Shown in pieces: positions 49,222 through 60,672 of a stretch of DNA of 64,000 nt. Made by a program: the position numbers and the translations under genes. Source of the DNA: Wolfiporia cocos (taxonomy: Eukaryota; Basidiomycota; Agaricomycetes; Polyporales; Phaeolaceae). The notes beneath the pieces are model-generated. The model saw only the letters and a program-made list of their open reading frames with translations. It was not told the DNA's origin and did not search any database. How positions within the stretch are numbered: the stretch's first letter is position 1; each line of letters begins with the position of its first letter. The stretch covers positions 1,860,001 through 1,924,000 of the forward strand of contig JACCLO010000003.1 in the NCBI GenBank assembly GCA_029448655.1, read 5' to 3'.

Positions 49222-50792
49222 CGATCTCTGCGCCTGCGCCTGCCCAATCCGGCACCCGCCTGATCGTTCCTAGCGGTGCCATCGCGACCATCTTTCCTCG
49301 CAACGTCGCGCAATCCGGATATCCCGCTTTTTGGTCGTCCGCGTGTATGATCTCCCGATACAGTATGTACGTACATTATTCGACCCACAGGCAATCTGAA
49401 TCCGCATCGCGCACCGGGGCTCACAGCGGGCCCACAAGCCGCCACTGGCACCCACGCAGCCACCACTGCGGGGACGTCGCATTCTGGATCGACAGCTGCG
49501 CATGTCGTCTGCGCCTTGCGGACGGGATGCGCGCATAGAAGCATGCCGATCGCGATCTTGCTCAGTTGCGCCGCAGATTCAGACTTGCCCACTCGCTGTA
49601 TGCGCCTCCAGAAGGAGAGCCATGGTCGCCTCCTCTTGCTGTCGACCTTCGTGCTCGGCTCTCTGTCCCTACCAGATGAAAACGTACAGAAATATCGCCC
49701 TCTGTTCTTCAAACAGTTGCATCGAGGAGCGTGCCGCACCCTGCCCACCTTCGAGAGACGCACCAACGCAGACGAGCACCAGGCACCCATCATTGTCATG
49801 CGCCACATTGATGGCATCTAGGCCCGCATCTTCGCCTTCCCCGCCGCCTCATGGCGCGTTCATGACCCCAGCGGCACCGCATTCATCGCCATCATGATCC
49901 TGGACGTCCATGCCTGCGCGTCCAGGGTGCCCACCATCCTGCTCCCGAGGTGTCGCGCCCTGCACTCACGTGCCTCGCGATCATGGATGCCGAGCATAGC
50001 GGAGGACTTGGACCTGCTGAAGCAGCTTCCGTCCCTAGGGGTGGGACACGCCACGTAGGCCAGGGGCCGCAAGGTCCCTCCGCTGCGGCCCCGCGCCCAT
50101 TGTCCCCCGGAGCGATCAGCCGTCGGCATCGATCAGGGCGTCCACCGTCCTCCTAAACAGCCTATAATCTCCTTCCGGTGTAAAGATCACCTTACATTGC
50201 GCGGGCATGCGGAATGGTGAACGTTGCGCATGCTCGCATCACGCTACACTCGGGAGCTGCTGTCTCCACGCCCACCGTCGACAGGCAAGTGGAGATTTGC
50301 GTGTGCAGGCGAGCCTTGGCGCCCCGGCGCTGGACGCGCTCGGCGACGGGACGCTCGCCCATGCATGGCTCGACATGCGCTCAGATGCGCGCAACGCGGA
50401 TGCTATCCACAACGTTTGTAAACTCATCCACGAGACGTTTCCGTAGGTTCTCGACTCTGCCACAGCCATCGTGGGCCTCAGCTTCTTTCTCACTCGGGAG
50501 CGAATCAGCTTGTCCTGCATTATAAGTGCGGGCTTTCTGTTCCATCAGCTCACGGTTGTCTGTCGGAGACACGCCTTGCACCGTGCTCCCTGTTTCGTCG
50601 CATTACCCCTCCATTTCCCTCCCACTTCTTTTGTAAAGTAAGCTCAGAGATGTTATTCAGACATGGGCTTGTACTTGGGAGGATGTTGGACAAGTGGGCT
50701 TTATTCAACTACACACTGTTTTCACATTCGGTCCCTCATTGCCAGGCACATAGACATAAGACCATTCAATACGGCATTGTCGCTAGGACGTC
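49222..50792. other. Intergenic, no supported gene
   Basis: GC-rich sequence upstream of the PAK gene, with several plus-strand frames (49502-49897, 49516-49821, 50207-50446) that are open but interrupted relative to each other. Fragments such as LDALGDGTLAHAWLDMRSDA look protein-like, so a decayed gene is possible, but I cannot name it. Confidence 0.4.
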
Positions 50793-50855
50793 TTGACCCG
50801 GGTCAAACGGTTTGACCTGGGTCAATGAGCCAGGTCAATGGCTGACCCGGGTCAA
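50793..50855. promoter_or_regulatory. Cluster of four TGACCYGGGTCA-type palindromes
   Basis: Perfect palindrome TTGACCCGGGTCAA at 50793-50806; TTGACCTGGGTCAA at 50812-50825; a degenerate copy ATGAGCCAGGTCAA at 50825-50838; CTGACCCGGGTCAA at 50842-50855. Each is an inverted pair of TGACC half-sites, the layout bound by homodimeric regulators. It lies 391-453 bp before the F-box pseudogene start. A regulatory role is inference; a diverged tandem repeat is the alternative. Confidence 0.5.
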
Positions 50856-51245
50856 GGGCCGAGGGGACAAGCCTTGAGGTCCCGCCCAACCCTGCCTCGA
50901 GCTACACTGGCTACGGTCTCCTGGAATCGGGGCATTAACAGTGACAACCGATTGAGTATGGTGTTTAACTCGCGATTTGCATTTAAACTTGTACTTTCGC
51001 CTGTCGCCATTCGTGTCTGTTCCACTCATCTATTCCATAATCAGCGTTTTACAATCTCCTGTCCAGTCGCTCCTCAGACTCTTAGAGCCGTTATCAACTG
51101 CCATTCGCTCAGCTCTACCGACAGTCATGCCTCGAAAGGGAGTGTACGCTGCTAGTCCTCTCCTCAGCCCCCGACAAATCTATTCCCCTGCCATTTCCCG
51201 ATTCTTAGTTGCATTCGGGAGCCATGTATACTCCCATCGCAGGAT

Positions 51246-52758
51246 ATGGCCACAATATTGCCATTGCCCACAGCTGAGGAGAGTATGAAGGGCTGTGCGA
51301 TCCAAACCACGCCGGCCCCTATCATGCGCCTCCCGTACGATCTCCTCATCTACATCTTTGCCCTCCACACCGACGTCTGCGTGTACAGGTCCAGGAACGA
51401 AGAGGAATACTTGTGCTCTCAAACCTACTGGTGCTGGACGAGGGTCCTGCGCGTGTGCACGAGCTGGTGCGCTATCGCGCTGAACCGTCCTGGGCTGTGG
51501 AGCGGCATTATCCTCCCAAACAATCCAGAGTGGGCGCGCGCAGTGATAAGACGCCCGAAGAAAGCACCACTGACGGTGAACGTCGAATCAGGCTCGTGGA
51601 CTCCATCGCGAAAGAGGGAGGTGCTCGATCTAGTCGTAGAAGAGATAGCGCGCGTTCGGGATCTGGCGTTGATGGTGCCTGCAGCTGTGATAGGCGATGT
51701 ACTTGCGAAGTTGCATGGTTCTAGTCCTTTACTGGAGCACTTAGTGCTGGCGGGACTCTTTCACGCTGTATTGCACTCATTCTGCTTGGAACAGTGGTTC
51801 GTTCCCGTCGCTCACTACGCTCGATGTGGGTCACCGTCTTGGAAGAGCTGCTGCGTCTCCCAGCACGCTAGAAGTCCCAGGCATGCTGAACAATCACAAT
51901 CTTCCTTCTCTGAGGGAACTGGAACTGCGCTGTATCCCCCCGCACTGGCATGTCCTGACGCGCAGATCGCTCTACCAAATCTGCAAGCATTGAAGATGTC
52001 CGGGGGGACCTATTCCTGCGCAAAGTCGCTCCGCTGCCTGTGGGTCCCTCCAACCTCCAAGATCGTATTGTACTGCAACGGCGCTCAGGCACGGCAATTC
52101 TAGCGCACGCGCTCGCATCAAGGCTATTCAAAAGCGCGATACTGTCGACCTTGGCTATCGAAGGGCCTGAACACGGACCGACCGATCATGTACGAGTGCA
52201 AGCAGGCATCGATGACACGCCGTTGGAGTTGCTTATCGGGACCTGCCTGGCGCAGCAATCGACGTCATTTTGAACAACAGAGCCAGTGAAGACATCGAAG
52301 ACTCCTGCATCCCATTTTTCTCTCGTGCGATCTTCTCGCAGGTCCGCGCGCTACACATAGCGTACGTTGTGCTCTCGAAGCAGGGCTGGGTCGGCGTGTT
52401 AGGGCGCATGCAGCACGTGGCACACCTGCGCGTCAGCGCACGCTCTGCCACTCAGCTTCCAGAGGTGCTGCGCTCGCGTGTCGATAGGTCGGGCGAAGGG
52501 AATGAGGCGCTCCTTCTGCCCAATCTGCGTGTTCTGCAGCTGGACCAAGTGGTTTTCACGGAAGAGAGCACGTTCGACGAGCATCGGATCGGTGACATTA
52601 CCAAGGCCCTGGTGGGATCGCTTGAGGAACGCCGCATTGGCGGGGTGCCGCTCAAGATCCTCGTACTCACCAACTGCATAAACCTCGGGAAAGCGGATTT
52701 CGACCAATTCCAGATGATCGTGCAGGAAGTACAGTGGGGCGCAATTGTCAATACATAG
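51246..52758 (+). pseudogene. F-box/LRR protein gene with multiple frameshifts
   Basis: The head is a typical Agaricomycete F-box: LPYDLLIYIFALHTDVCVYR, then WTRVLRVCTSWCAIALNRPG and LWSGIILPNN. LRR-like segments follow, but in changing frames: LLEHLVLAGLFHAVLHSF in the first; SLTTLDV and NNHNLPSLRELELRC in another from about 51797; ALPNLQALKMSGG back in the first near 51980; LASRLFKSAILSTLAIEG in a third near 52110; and LLLPNLRVLQLDQVVF with LKILVLTNCINLGKADFDQF in the fourth segment to the stop at 52756-52758. At least four shifts in 500 bp lack plausible introns, so the gene appears decayed. Intact members are SCF substrate adaptors. It could be rescued only if several unusual introns exist. 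Confidence 0.72.
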
Positions 52759-54594
52759 GTCGACTGGACGCCGGCTTGGTCGAGAGATTGGACAATAACG
52801 GATTCGATGACGATGGTTACACATACGACGACGACTAGATTTGTTACGAGAACGACATGTGAGACGATACAGATATACATGACTTGATTGCTGACATACA
52901 GGCAGGTCGCTGGTGATTGATTATCATTGCGCATATAGACCCAGATCTAGGTGTGTTAATTTCTTGGATGTAGTTTCCGACGTTTGTCTTGCGGGCTATG
53001 CGACAGGTCTTTCGAAAACAATCCACTATAGGCGTGTTCATCTCTTTAATATACCGTATCATGTTTTTGTTTCCTTTAGGAAAGCTGTTTGATTCGGTCC
53101 TGTGGCAGTGGCAGTCTATCAAGTTGGAGGAAGAGTTCGAGATATGAAGTTGCCATCTGAGAGACCAACCGCGTGTCGAGAACAGTCAGGGTTTTCACAT
53201 CATGAATGGATCTGTAGTCTCATGCGGGAACCCTTTATAGGTCCGTAAGTTTCGCAATTGAGAATATAGCGTTGGTACGGTAGTAAGGCTCCGAGCTGCG
53301 AGATGTAGCCTGCTCAGACGTGATAACATCATTGCACAGGTTCACACAAGAATATCATTGTCTATTCATAGTATTTAAGGGTCCTAGAAGTATCATGATA
53401 TTCATGTCTCTGCATGAGATTTGTGATTATTTCGAAAGTATCAGAGTCGGTCTGGTCGTGTTACTGACTTTTCAACATGTTTGCCTTCCTGCTTTGCAAC
53501 TCCGTCGCAAAGACTTACCAGGTCATACTGCATTTCGGTTGCCAGATTCAATCCTATAGCCTGCTGTGCTATTCGGAGCAGACGAACTGAGACATGAAAT
53601 CCGACAGAGTTGTTGCATGCGAACAACAAACCGAGGTGATGTGACAACCGCCAAAGTTCTCTGATATAGCTGTATCGGCGAAGCATTGACAAGTTCTGAA
53701 CGATCTGAGCTCCCGCACCCATTCGCCACAGCTTGATCGGACTCTCGGTGACACTTGAGATGGAGTATGCCGAAGACGCGATTAGGAAGTTTGCCTTATC
53801 ATCAGATCTACTTGCAAAGAGTTCAAGCGATATTCATAGTGCATTCTTTGCCTCAATGCGCGATCCGTGACAAATCAGCGGGACTAGACCTGGAAATGGG
53901 AAGACCCGGCATACGCGGCCCACATCGCAAAACCAACGCTGGAGCGAGGCCCATGGAAGCTTCGCCATTAGTACGTTGGGACATTCCCTCATCGATGAGG
54001 GAATGTCCCAACGTATGAGGCCTCATCCTTCGTCTGTTCTCCTATTACATATAATCTCGAGTGTTTACTACATAGTATCCGACTATCATGGAACAACAAT
54101 ATCTGCTGTGCATAAAATGGACATCAATGAACACCCTTTCCGACATAGCATGATGCATAGATCATCAAGCCTTCCACTCCAGCAGAGACTGTCAAAGCTG
54201 TAGCTTTATAGGAGTATGAAGAAGATGGTTGACCGAAGTATGTATTAATGTCTTGCTCATTGCATTGATTCTGCGGAATAAGCCTGAGGCTCCTTATGCC
54301 ACAGATTCTGGGCTGATCTAGTAGTACGTAATCTATCAACTAGAGCGTCTGCCTTCTGTGAAAATATCCATACGATGACCCGAGCTCTCGCGATTAGCTT
54401 CCGTCCCGCTCACAGCAAGACCATTACGAGAACTGATCGACACCGCCCAGCACTGGTGCTTTACTCTAAATATAAGACTTTACAAGAGGTTCTATTCCGA
54501 TCTCCGAAACGCGCGATAATGTATGTGACTGAAGTAATGATATCACGTAAAGCTCATCCATGTTGGAAAATGATGGACCGCCACTTCCGCGGCG
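52759..54594. other. Intergenic, no gene seen; contains a palindrome
   Basis: AT-rich sequence with short frames only. A 44-bp perfect palindrome (53972-54015) is followed at once by a second small palindrome, ATGAGGCCTCAT (54015-54026). Confidence 0.5.
53972..54015. repeat. 44-bp perfect palindrome
   Basis: The sequence reads identically on both strands, with its centre in ATCGAT at 53991-53996 and outer arms TACGTTGGGACATTCCC / GGGAATGTCCCAACGTA. It has no spacer, so it can extrude a hairpin. If the element proper is TGGGACATTCC...GGAATGTCCCA, it has TG...CA ends and ACGT on both sides, reminiscent of the palindrome at 26464-26540. Confidence 0.9.
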
Positions 54595-54600
54595 TATAAA
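54595..54600 (+). promoter_or_regulatory. TATA box of the DUF6533-like gene
   Basis: TATAAA in the context GGCGTATAAATTG lies 53 bp before the ATG at 54653. Confidence 0.6.
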
Positions 54601-54652
54601 TTGCACGGGCTAGAATCAAAGAATACAGTATTCTTGTCTGGTCCGAATTTAG

Positions 54653-56316
54653 ATGTCTGAAGCAGCAGAGAGAACTACAGCAGCTTGGATTCAGCTGCTC
54701 AGTGCAGGGTGAGTCCTTCTTATTCACGGCAATCATACAACACTAGAGCTATCCTAGGGATATGGAAGCATACTGTGCAATTGCATGCGCTGGTGAGAGA
54801 AAATATCACTCGACACATTGCGCTACTGAAGACGATCCACATAGCGATCTCAATATACGAGCATATTACTACGTTGCACCTCGAGGCTACCTCTGCCTGG
54901 AGATCTCGGACGACCGGTGCTGCCGCCCTATTGCTTCTCAACCGCTATCTACTCTTGCTCAATGCGTTCTCGAACATTTTGGGTATATTCAACTGGAGTA
55001 CCCCTCAGGTACGATGACCTGTCTGTATACAAGTCTCGCTCTAAGAAATTGTAGAGGTTAGATCAGAACTTGAATTATCAGCGCCAAGTTCCTTAGAAGT
55101 CTGCTATCTGACAGCTGTGAAAGACTGGCGGTGTTACAAGCCATCGCGTCGTTGGGTTCGTATGCAATGCCAGTGTGTAAGTTTCCAGTTTACGATTTGC
55201 TCACAAGCTGATTGAGTTATAGTAATCTCAGCCCTTCGCGTCTTTGCAATTACTGGATGCAAGTGGCCTTTAGCTCTGACCGTGCTTGTAACGGGTATAG
55301 TACCAGTCGGAACAAATATTGTTAAGTCGATCGAGTCATAAGAGTACTCTGGGATGCTGATGTGTATACTCAGTATTGGTACTCTGTCCAGAAGGCATCA
55401 ATCTCACATACTGGTAACATACCGATCTGCGTTTTCTCCAGCCCTATCACAAGCCGTCAATTTAACGAGTGTGTATATGCTTCAGTCAATACGTCAATCG
55501 CGCGCTCATTTAAAGTAGATGTATGCACACAACAGACTCCGCAACAAGACTATTGACATTTGTGCACAGTTTTGATCGCTACGCGCGCATGTGCCATAAT
55601 TTCCGATGGCATAGTGATCATTGTAACATGGCTGAACGCGCCTTCCATGCCAGTACGTTCAGGGAATACCTCACGGTCTCCATACCCACCGCCGCTGGGT
55701 TTTATATTCGTCAGAGACGGTGAGTTGGCTCCTAGATGATAACATTTGAGGAGCTCAAGCTCATGGCAATCATAGGCACCGGCTATTTCCTGTAAGTACT
55801 ATTGTCTTACATAGATCTTTAAAGAGGCTTACAAATGGTAGAATCGTTCTCATTTTGAACATTCTACAGATTGCAACACAGATCAATGCGGAGTCTAATT
55901 CGGTGAGTAGCTGTATAGAATCGTCCATTAGATTATACTTACATTGTGAAGTCTCATTATGGATATATTACATTCTTTCTACCAGTGTAAGGCGAATGTT
56001 TTGCTCGGTCCCAACATCACTCTAACGAACCCTTAGGATCTCGAGCATCTTGATGTCTAGATTTATGTTCAACCTGAGACAATGTACGAGAGCACGCAGA
56101 ACCGTGATCGGTGAGTTTGCATCGTCATATACTATACGGGATGATGACAGCCAAGAAGAACTCTCGTCTCGGGTGAACATATCATCACTTTCGAAGCTGC
56201 TGGGCAACATAGGAGAATCACTCGAGTCTTGCGATATCTCAGGGAGCATCAAAGAAAACGACGATTCTGAGGAATGTAACGAGGAAATAGTCAACTATAA
56301 AACGGTACATATCTGA
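54653..56316 (+). CDS. DUF6533-type integral membrane protein
   Basis: Spliced exons give MSEAAERTTAAWIQLLSAGD, then YCAIACA joined to AISIYEHITTLHLEA, and RTTGAAALLLLNRYLLLLNA, the signature opening of the DUF6533 membrane family of Agaricomycetes. Further membrane segments are ERLAVLQAIASLGSYAM, ISALRVFAITGCKWP with LALTVLVTGIVPVG, and VLILNILQIATQINAES. The family-typical RDG-TGYFL is rebuilt across two introns with a 16-nt microexon (55776-55791). The tail has ISSILMSRFMFNLRQC, another family landmark, then an acidic cytosolic end and TGA at 56314-56316. About nine introns. The exon between 55070 and 55190 needs a CAAG acceptor and is the least certain join. Function is unknown; such proteins are multicopy and probably at the cell surface. 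Confidence 0.78.
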
Positions 56317-56873
56317 GGTAGCAACATAATTAGGTGTAATAGTGTAGACAGTGGCATGTTATGTTCCTAGATCTGGATGTACGATAGTGTGACAATCCTG
56401 TAACCATAGAGAATGTGGAGCACGATTTTCGAAGAGGGGTACATCAGATCCCTGGCTGTTTTCACAGTAAGACATATGCTTGATTTATCAATTCACAACA
56501 GTCGCTTGAGCCTCCTCATTTACCGAGAGCATGATGCTGCTCTAAATCTTCTATGATATTAGCCAAACATACCACTCTGCCCAGCTCATAACCGTGTGTT
56601 TCTATCGTGGAAGCGGTACTGTAGCTATGCAATCAATGTCGTAGATTTGGGATATATGAGCACACTACCAAGTTTGCAGTGCCAACGAGGAGGCGATGGT
56701 TCGAGTTTGCTGTGTGAATCAGAGCTTCCATTACATAAGATAGACCCAAGTCATACTCAACCAGGGGTGTCACATCATGACAATCACGTGTGGTAGACTT
56801 GTCTATTACATAATATGCAGCTTACAGAAACATAGTATATCCGTTGTCCTTGCATGGAAGTATCCAATTTATG
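56317..56873. other. Convergent spacer, no gene seen
   Basis: AT-rich sequence between the DUF6533-like gene and the 3' end of the transposase gene. I looked here for a terminal inverted repeat matching the right flank of the transposase and did not find one by eye. Confidence 0.5.
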
Positions 56874-59058
56874 TTACATTGTCTAGCTCGGCCAGGACAC
56901 CTTCTGGGATCACTCTGTGACCGTGGTATTTTTTCGCCGCCCAAGCTGCTTGTGAGCCAGAGAGTCCCTTACGGTATGCGTCCATAAATCTCTGCGAACG
57001 TGTATAGAATCTATGCAAATGTCAATAATTAACATCACGATAAAATTCGACAGTATAGCATACCTTCGAATGCTCGCCAGAGTCACCAAGTTGAGTGCCG
57101 CAACTACGTTCCGTTCTACGGCAGCGTCCGTAGATGACGGTGGGAACTTCCGGTATTCCCTCTTCGCAAAACCCCAGCACTGCTCGATGCAATTGAGCTC
57201 ACAGTGGAACTTCGGCAGGAAGAGTAGCTGGAAACCATTGGCTTTGCAATGAGTCTCCAGAGCTGTTTCAACATCTGTGAAGTCTGGCTGCCCATAGAGT
57301 AGGCGACGGCAGCAGCATGACGCCGAGTTTGGTGAACACTTGAAGCTCTTGCATTCCGCCCGCAATCTCTCGATGGTGACAGGATCAAAACCACGCTCGA
57401 TCAAGATCTCGACCATTCCCTTGAAGGCACCTGCGCGTGGATGGTTAGATGCAAAATATAGTGACTGCGGCTGTCCATTAGGTAAGCGAGCATCTGCCAT
57501 CTGGACTCTTTGTTTCAACAGCTTGCCATCAGAGCCATACACTGGTCTTCCATTTGGACTGAGGACATTAACGTCAACACCGAATATAGGATTGCCTGAT
57601 TGAGTGGGGAACTTCGGCATGTGTCTTGCAGAAAGTGCATCAGACGCTCGTTTGAGGTGAGTTGGGGCATTGTCGAAGATGAATACATGATTTTCGCTGG
57701 AATAGTGGTGCCGCAGAATATCCATCGCTTTTGAAACATGCTTCAAAATGTCTTCATTGGTGAAATAGCCATCCTTGTTCTTCCCTGCGCGGAAGAGGAC
57801 ACGGGTCCCATCAGGTGATCGAAGCCATCCATAGTCTGCAGACACAAAGTCTGCGACCATTAGTGAGTTCCCTTCTCCCTTGGGTTTTGGCACCACTCGT
57901 TCTGACTTGTGGACCCACCGCACCTTCCTTCGATCGTTCGCATAGAATGTAGACTCGTCATGCCACCAATAGACGGTGTGGCATTGGTGTGGAGAAATCC
58001 CAGATCGCTGAACCTCAACACCGTTCTCCCATGTGCGTGTTGTTGTATCCAATTTGGCAAGTGTAGGAAGGAAATGGTTCTGGCGGTATGAAACAACGTC
58101 TTCACGCTCGTGACCGTCAATGAACTGACCACACGGTGATTTTGTCCATCGATAATCAAGATTATGCATCCACAGCTGTGCTGTCGACAGGGCTATGGTT
58201 GAGTCAAGGCCAAATTGACTCTGGATATCGGGGACTGCAAGGTATTCAACGATATCAAGAGCGCGCACATATTTTCCGATGCTCTGTAGGTGCATGAGCA
58301 GGTCTTCCTTCAGTACATCATCCTTTAACAATGATGAGGCCCAGGTTCCATAGTTGGAATATGGGAGAGCATGTCGATCAGTGATGAAGGCTCTGGTCCA
58401 GCGACGTAAGGTTTGTGCTTTGTTTGTGCCGTGCTCATATGCCCTAGCGACTCCACATGATGACTCGATCCAAGCATGTGGTGTCTGACTGATAAACTCC
58501 CACAGGAGCATACGGATCATCTCCATACGATGCTGGAGCTGATCACTGCCAAGAAAGGGTCTATATCCAATGCCAGATTTACGGCGAGGTCGAAGTAGGG
58601 ATTGAATGTCTCGGTGAGCGGAACATGCGTCATCAACGGATGGTGGTTGTGAATCCTTCCATTTTGGTGATAGAGTAGGAGTGGGCAGATAAGAACTGCT
58701 AGTATCAACACATTGAGATGTATGCATCATAACATGAGAGTCTGAGACTGTTACAGCAGAGCTACTTGCTGCAGATTGCACTATCTCGGCTAGCGTCTGT
58801 GAGCTGTGCTTGAGCACCTGCTGTGGTGTCATCCTTGGGGGCCCATATGTCTCAGAATGTGCTTTTGGTGATTTAGCAATGGCCTCTAGAGACTGCGTGT
58901 TGGGAGGCACAATCTGTCCGAGAAAATACGCATTTACAGATAGAACGTACATTTTCTTTGGCAGTGTCTGAGCAACTAGTTAGCCTGCGAGCCTTCTTAA
59001 CAGCATACTGACCAAGATTTGAGATTGAGTTGGCCTTGCGACGTTTAATTCCAGCCAT
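56874..59058 (-). CDS. DDE transposase (IS630/Tc1-mariner-like), apparently intact
   Basis: The catalytic core shows the DDE triad in order: VYWWHDESTFYANDRRKVRW (first Asp), HVFIFDNAPTHLKRASDAL (second Asp) and FHCELNCIEQCWGFAKREYR (Glu). Between them are GEGNSLMVADFVSADYG and RAGKNKDGYFTNEDILKHV, widespread in Agaricomycete DDE proteins. The N-terminus starts MAGIKRRKANSISNLG at 59058 and is joined by a 37-nt intron (58914-58950) to IVPPNTQSLEAIAKSPKAHS. The C-terminus is completed by another intron after LASIRR, giving RSQRFMDAYRKGLSGSQAAW and KYHGHRV, with TAA at 56874-56876. No stop or frameshift breaks the roughly 700-residue protein. I found no flanking terminal inverted repeat, so a domesticated copy cannot be excluded. 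It would cut and paste its parent element. Confidence 0.85.
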
Positions 59059-60083
59059 AGATGTCTGGGTGTTGAGAACATATGTTCGATCAATGAATCA
59101 TACATGTGGCTGTGCGATGCTGACTAATTCAATGGGTCGGCCATATAAACAGCCACATAAGAAGGGATTGATATACTTTATCAGAAACCAAAAACCTGAG
59201 AATCTTCAACTTTTGTGTTTACAAGAGATCTCAGGTTTTAGATTTTGCTCGAATGGTCTTTGAACATTGTTATGTCAAATGCAAGTTGCCCACTCCGCCA
59301 AACTTGCCTCGGCGTGACAGACTTTGGTCATGTGACGTGGTTGAGTATGGTTTGGGCATATCTTAGGGTTTGAGGCTCATATCAATCTGTCACATATGCC
59401 AAACATACCTGTGGCCTCGGGCTCATTCCCATCAGGGCTTCGGATCACCATGGCATCGCACCGGGGTCCACTATATGACCAATCCTTGAAAGTACAGGGC
59501 AGTCGTATAAATCCGCTCTATGACGTGCGCTTGTCGCTAGTCGCGAACAATGCAACGATCTGATGGCGTGGACTTGCAGCGGGAGGACGCCAGCGTTGGT
59601 GATAAGACGTAGGCCTGAGGCGCTCGTGCGGATTATCCCTGCATTGCGCGGCAGTGCTACGAATTAGCTAAAATGGAAGCTTTCACTTATGCACAATGAA
59701 AGGGATTAGTCGTGCGGGGCCGTCGTTGCTGCTCGATAGACGCCGTCTCTGTGAGAAGGGCCGCATTGATACACACGTCGACACGAGTGAGAACGCGGAG
59801 TTCGCACGTTATGGACGAATAATCCAGAGATGATTGATTGATGCTGTTGCGGGCGTCCTCTGATTGCGCGGCCATGCTGTATCGCTGTGCGGTTTTGCAA
59901 ATGCAATGCAGTGCATGGACAAAGCATCCCTTGTTCTCGACGCTTTGAGCGAGGGCTCCAGTGCGGTACACAGCGGCAAACAGCTCAACAATATAAGGGG
60001 GCAAGCAGGGACGCACTGAACGCACCTTGCCGTCCTCGTTCGCTTGATCTCGAGTCAAGACTTCTCTAATATAATCCATCGCA
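59059..60083. other. Intergenic between divergent genes
   Basis: No gene seen. Directly upstream of the transposase is an inverted repeat, ATGTGGCTGT (59104-59113) and ACAGCCACAT (59149-59158), with an AT-rich TATA-like sequence in the loop. A second 10-bp inverted pair, AAACCTGAGA / TCTCAGGTTT, lies near 59190 and 59230. Confidence 0.5.
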
Positions 60084-60672
60084 ATGGATAGTACTCACGG
60101 CACTACCAGACCGCATGATGCAATAGAGACTCCTACGGCGACAGAAAGGCCAACGAAACGAGTGAGGCTCAAGGCGACAGAGGACAAATCAAGATCCAGC
60201 TTGAGTGACTCACCGGGAGGTAGGCATGGCATCTCAAACGCTTATGTACTCTGAACGAATTGGCGCGTGCGCAGAGCCGGAGGCTCGCAGCGCGGCGCAG
60301 GCTGCACGCGAGAAGATGTCGACGACCAGTGGTGATGCAAGACAGGACGCAGCAGGTAGAAAGGGGACACTGCAGAGAGTTAAGAGAGCAGAGGAATCCC
60401 AACGTGAGCCCTCTGCACACTGGAGAGCTACTGAAAGACGGATGCAGATACAGATTCCGGGTGGAGACACATCGGGCGCGTCCCAGGCGCTCCAGACCCA
60501 GCGCTGACGGAGAGCGATCTGGCCCCAAGGAAGCCGCCTCAGCTAACAATGGATGTCTGCGAGCGTATCATCGACTGCCAGTGGGATGACACTTGGATGC
60601 TGCAGAAATGCGCGCTCGTATGCAAGGCGTGGACGCCGAGGTGTCGGTACCAGATGCAGCGGAACGTCGTCC
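60084..60672 (+). pseudogene. F-box protein gene truncated by an LTR retrotransposon
   Basis: Exon 1 starts at the ATG at 60084 (MDSTHGTTRPHDAIETPTAT) and carries a basic patch, RPTKRVRLK, before a splice donor near 60218. The F-box lies downstream: KPPQLTMDVCERIIDCQWDD, then LQKCALVCKAWTPRCRYQMQ. Host homology stops after RNVV at about 60672, exactly where the gypsy LTR begins; the frame then runs 65 nt into the LTR to a TAG at 60735-60737. The middle join (60230-60490) is uncertain. The missing part would be the substrate-binding C-terminus of an SCF adaptor. Confidence 0.7.
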
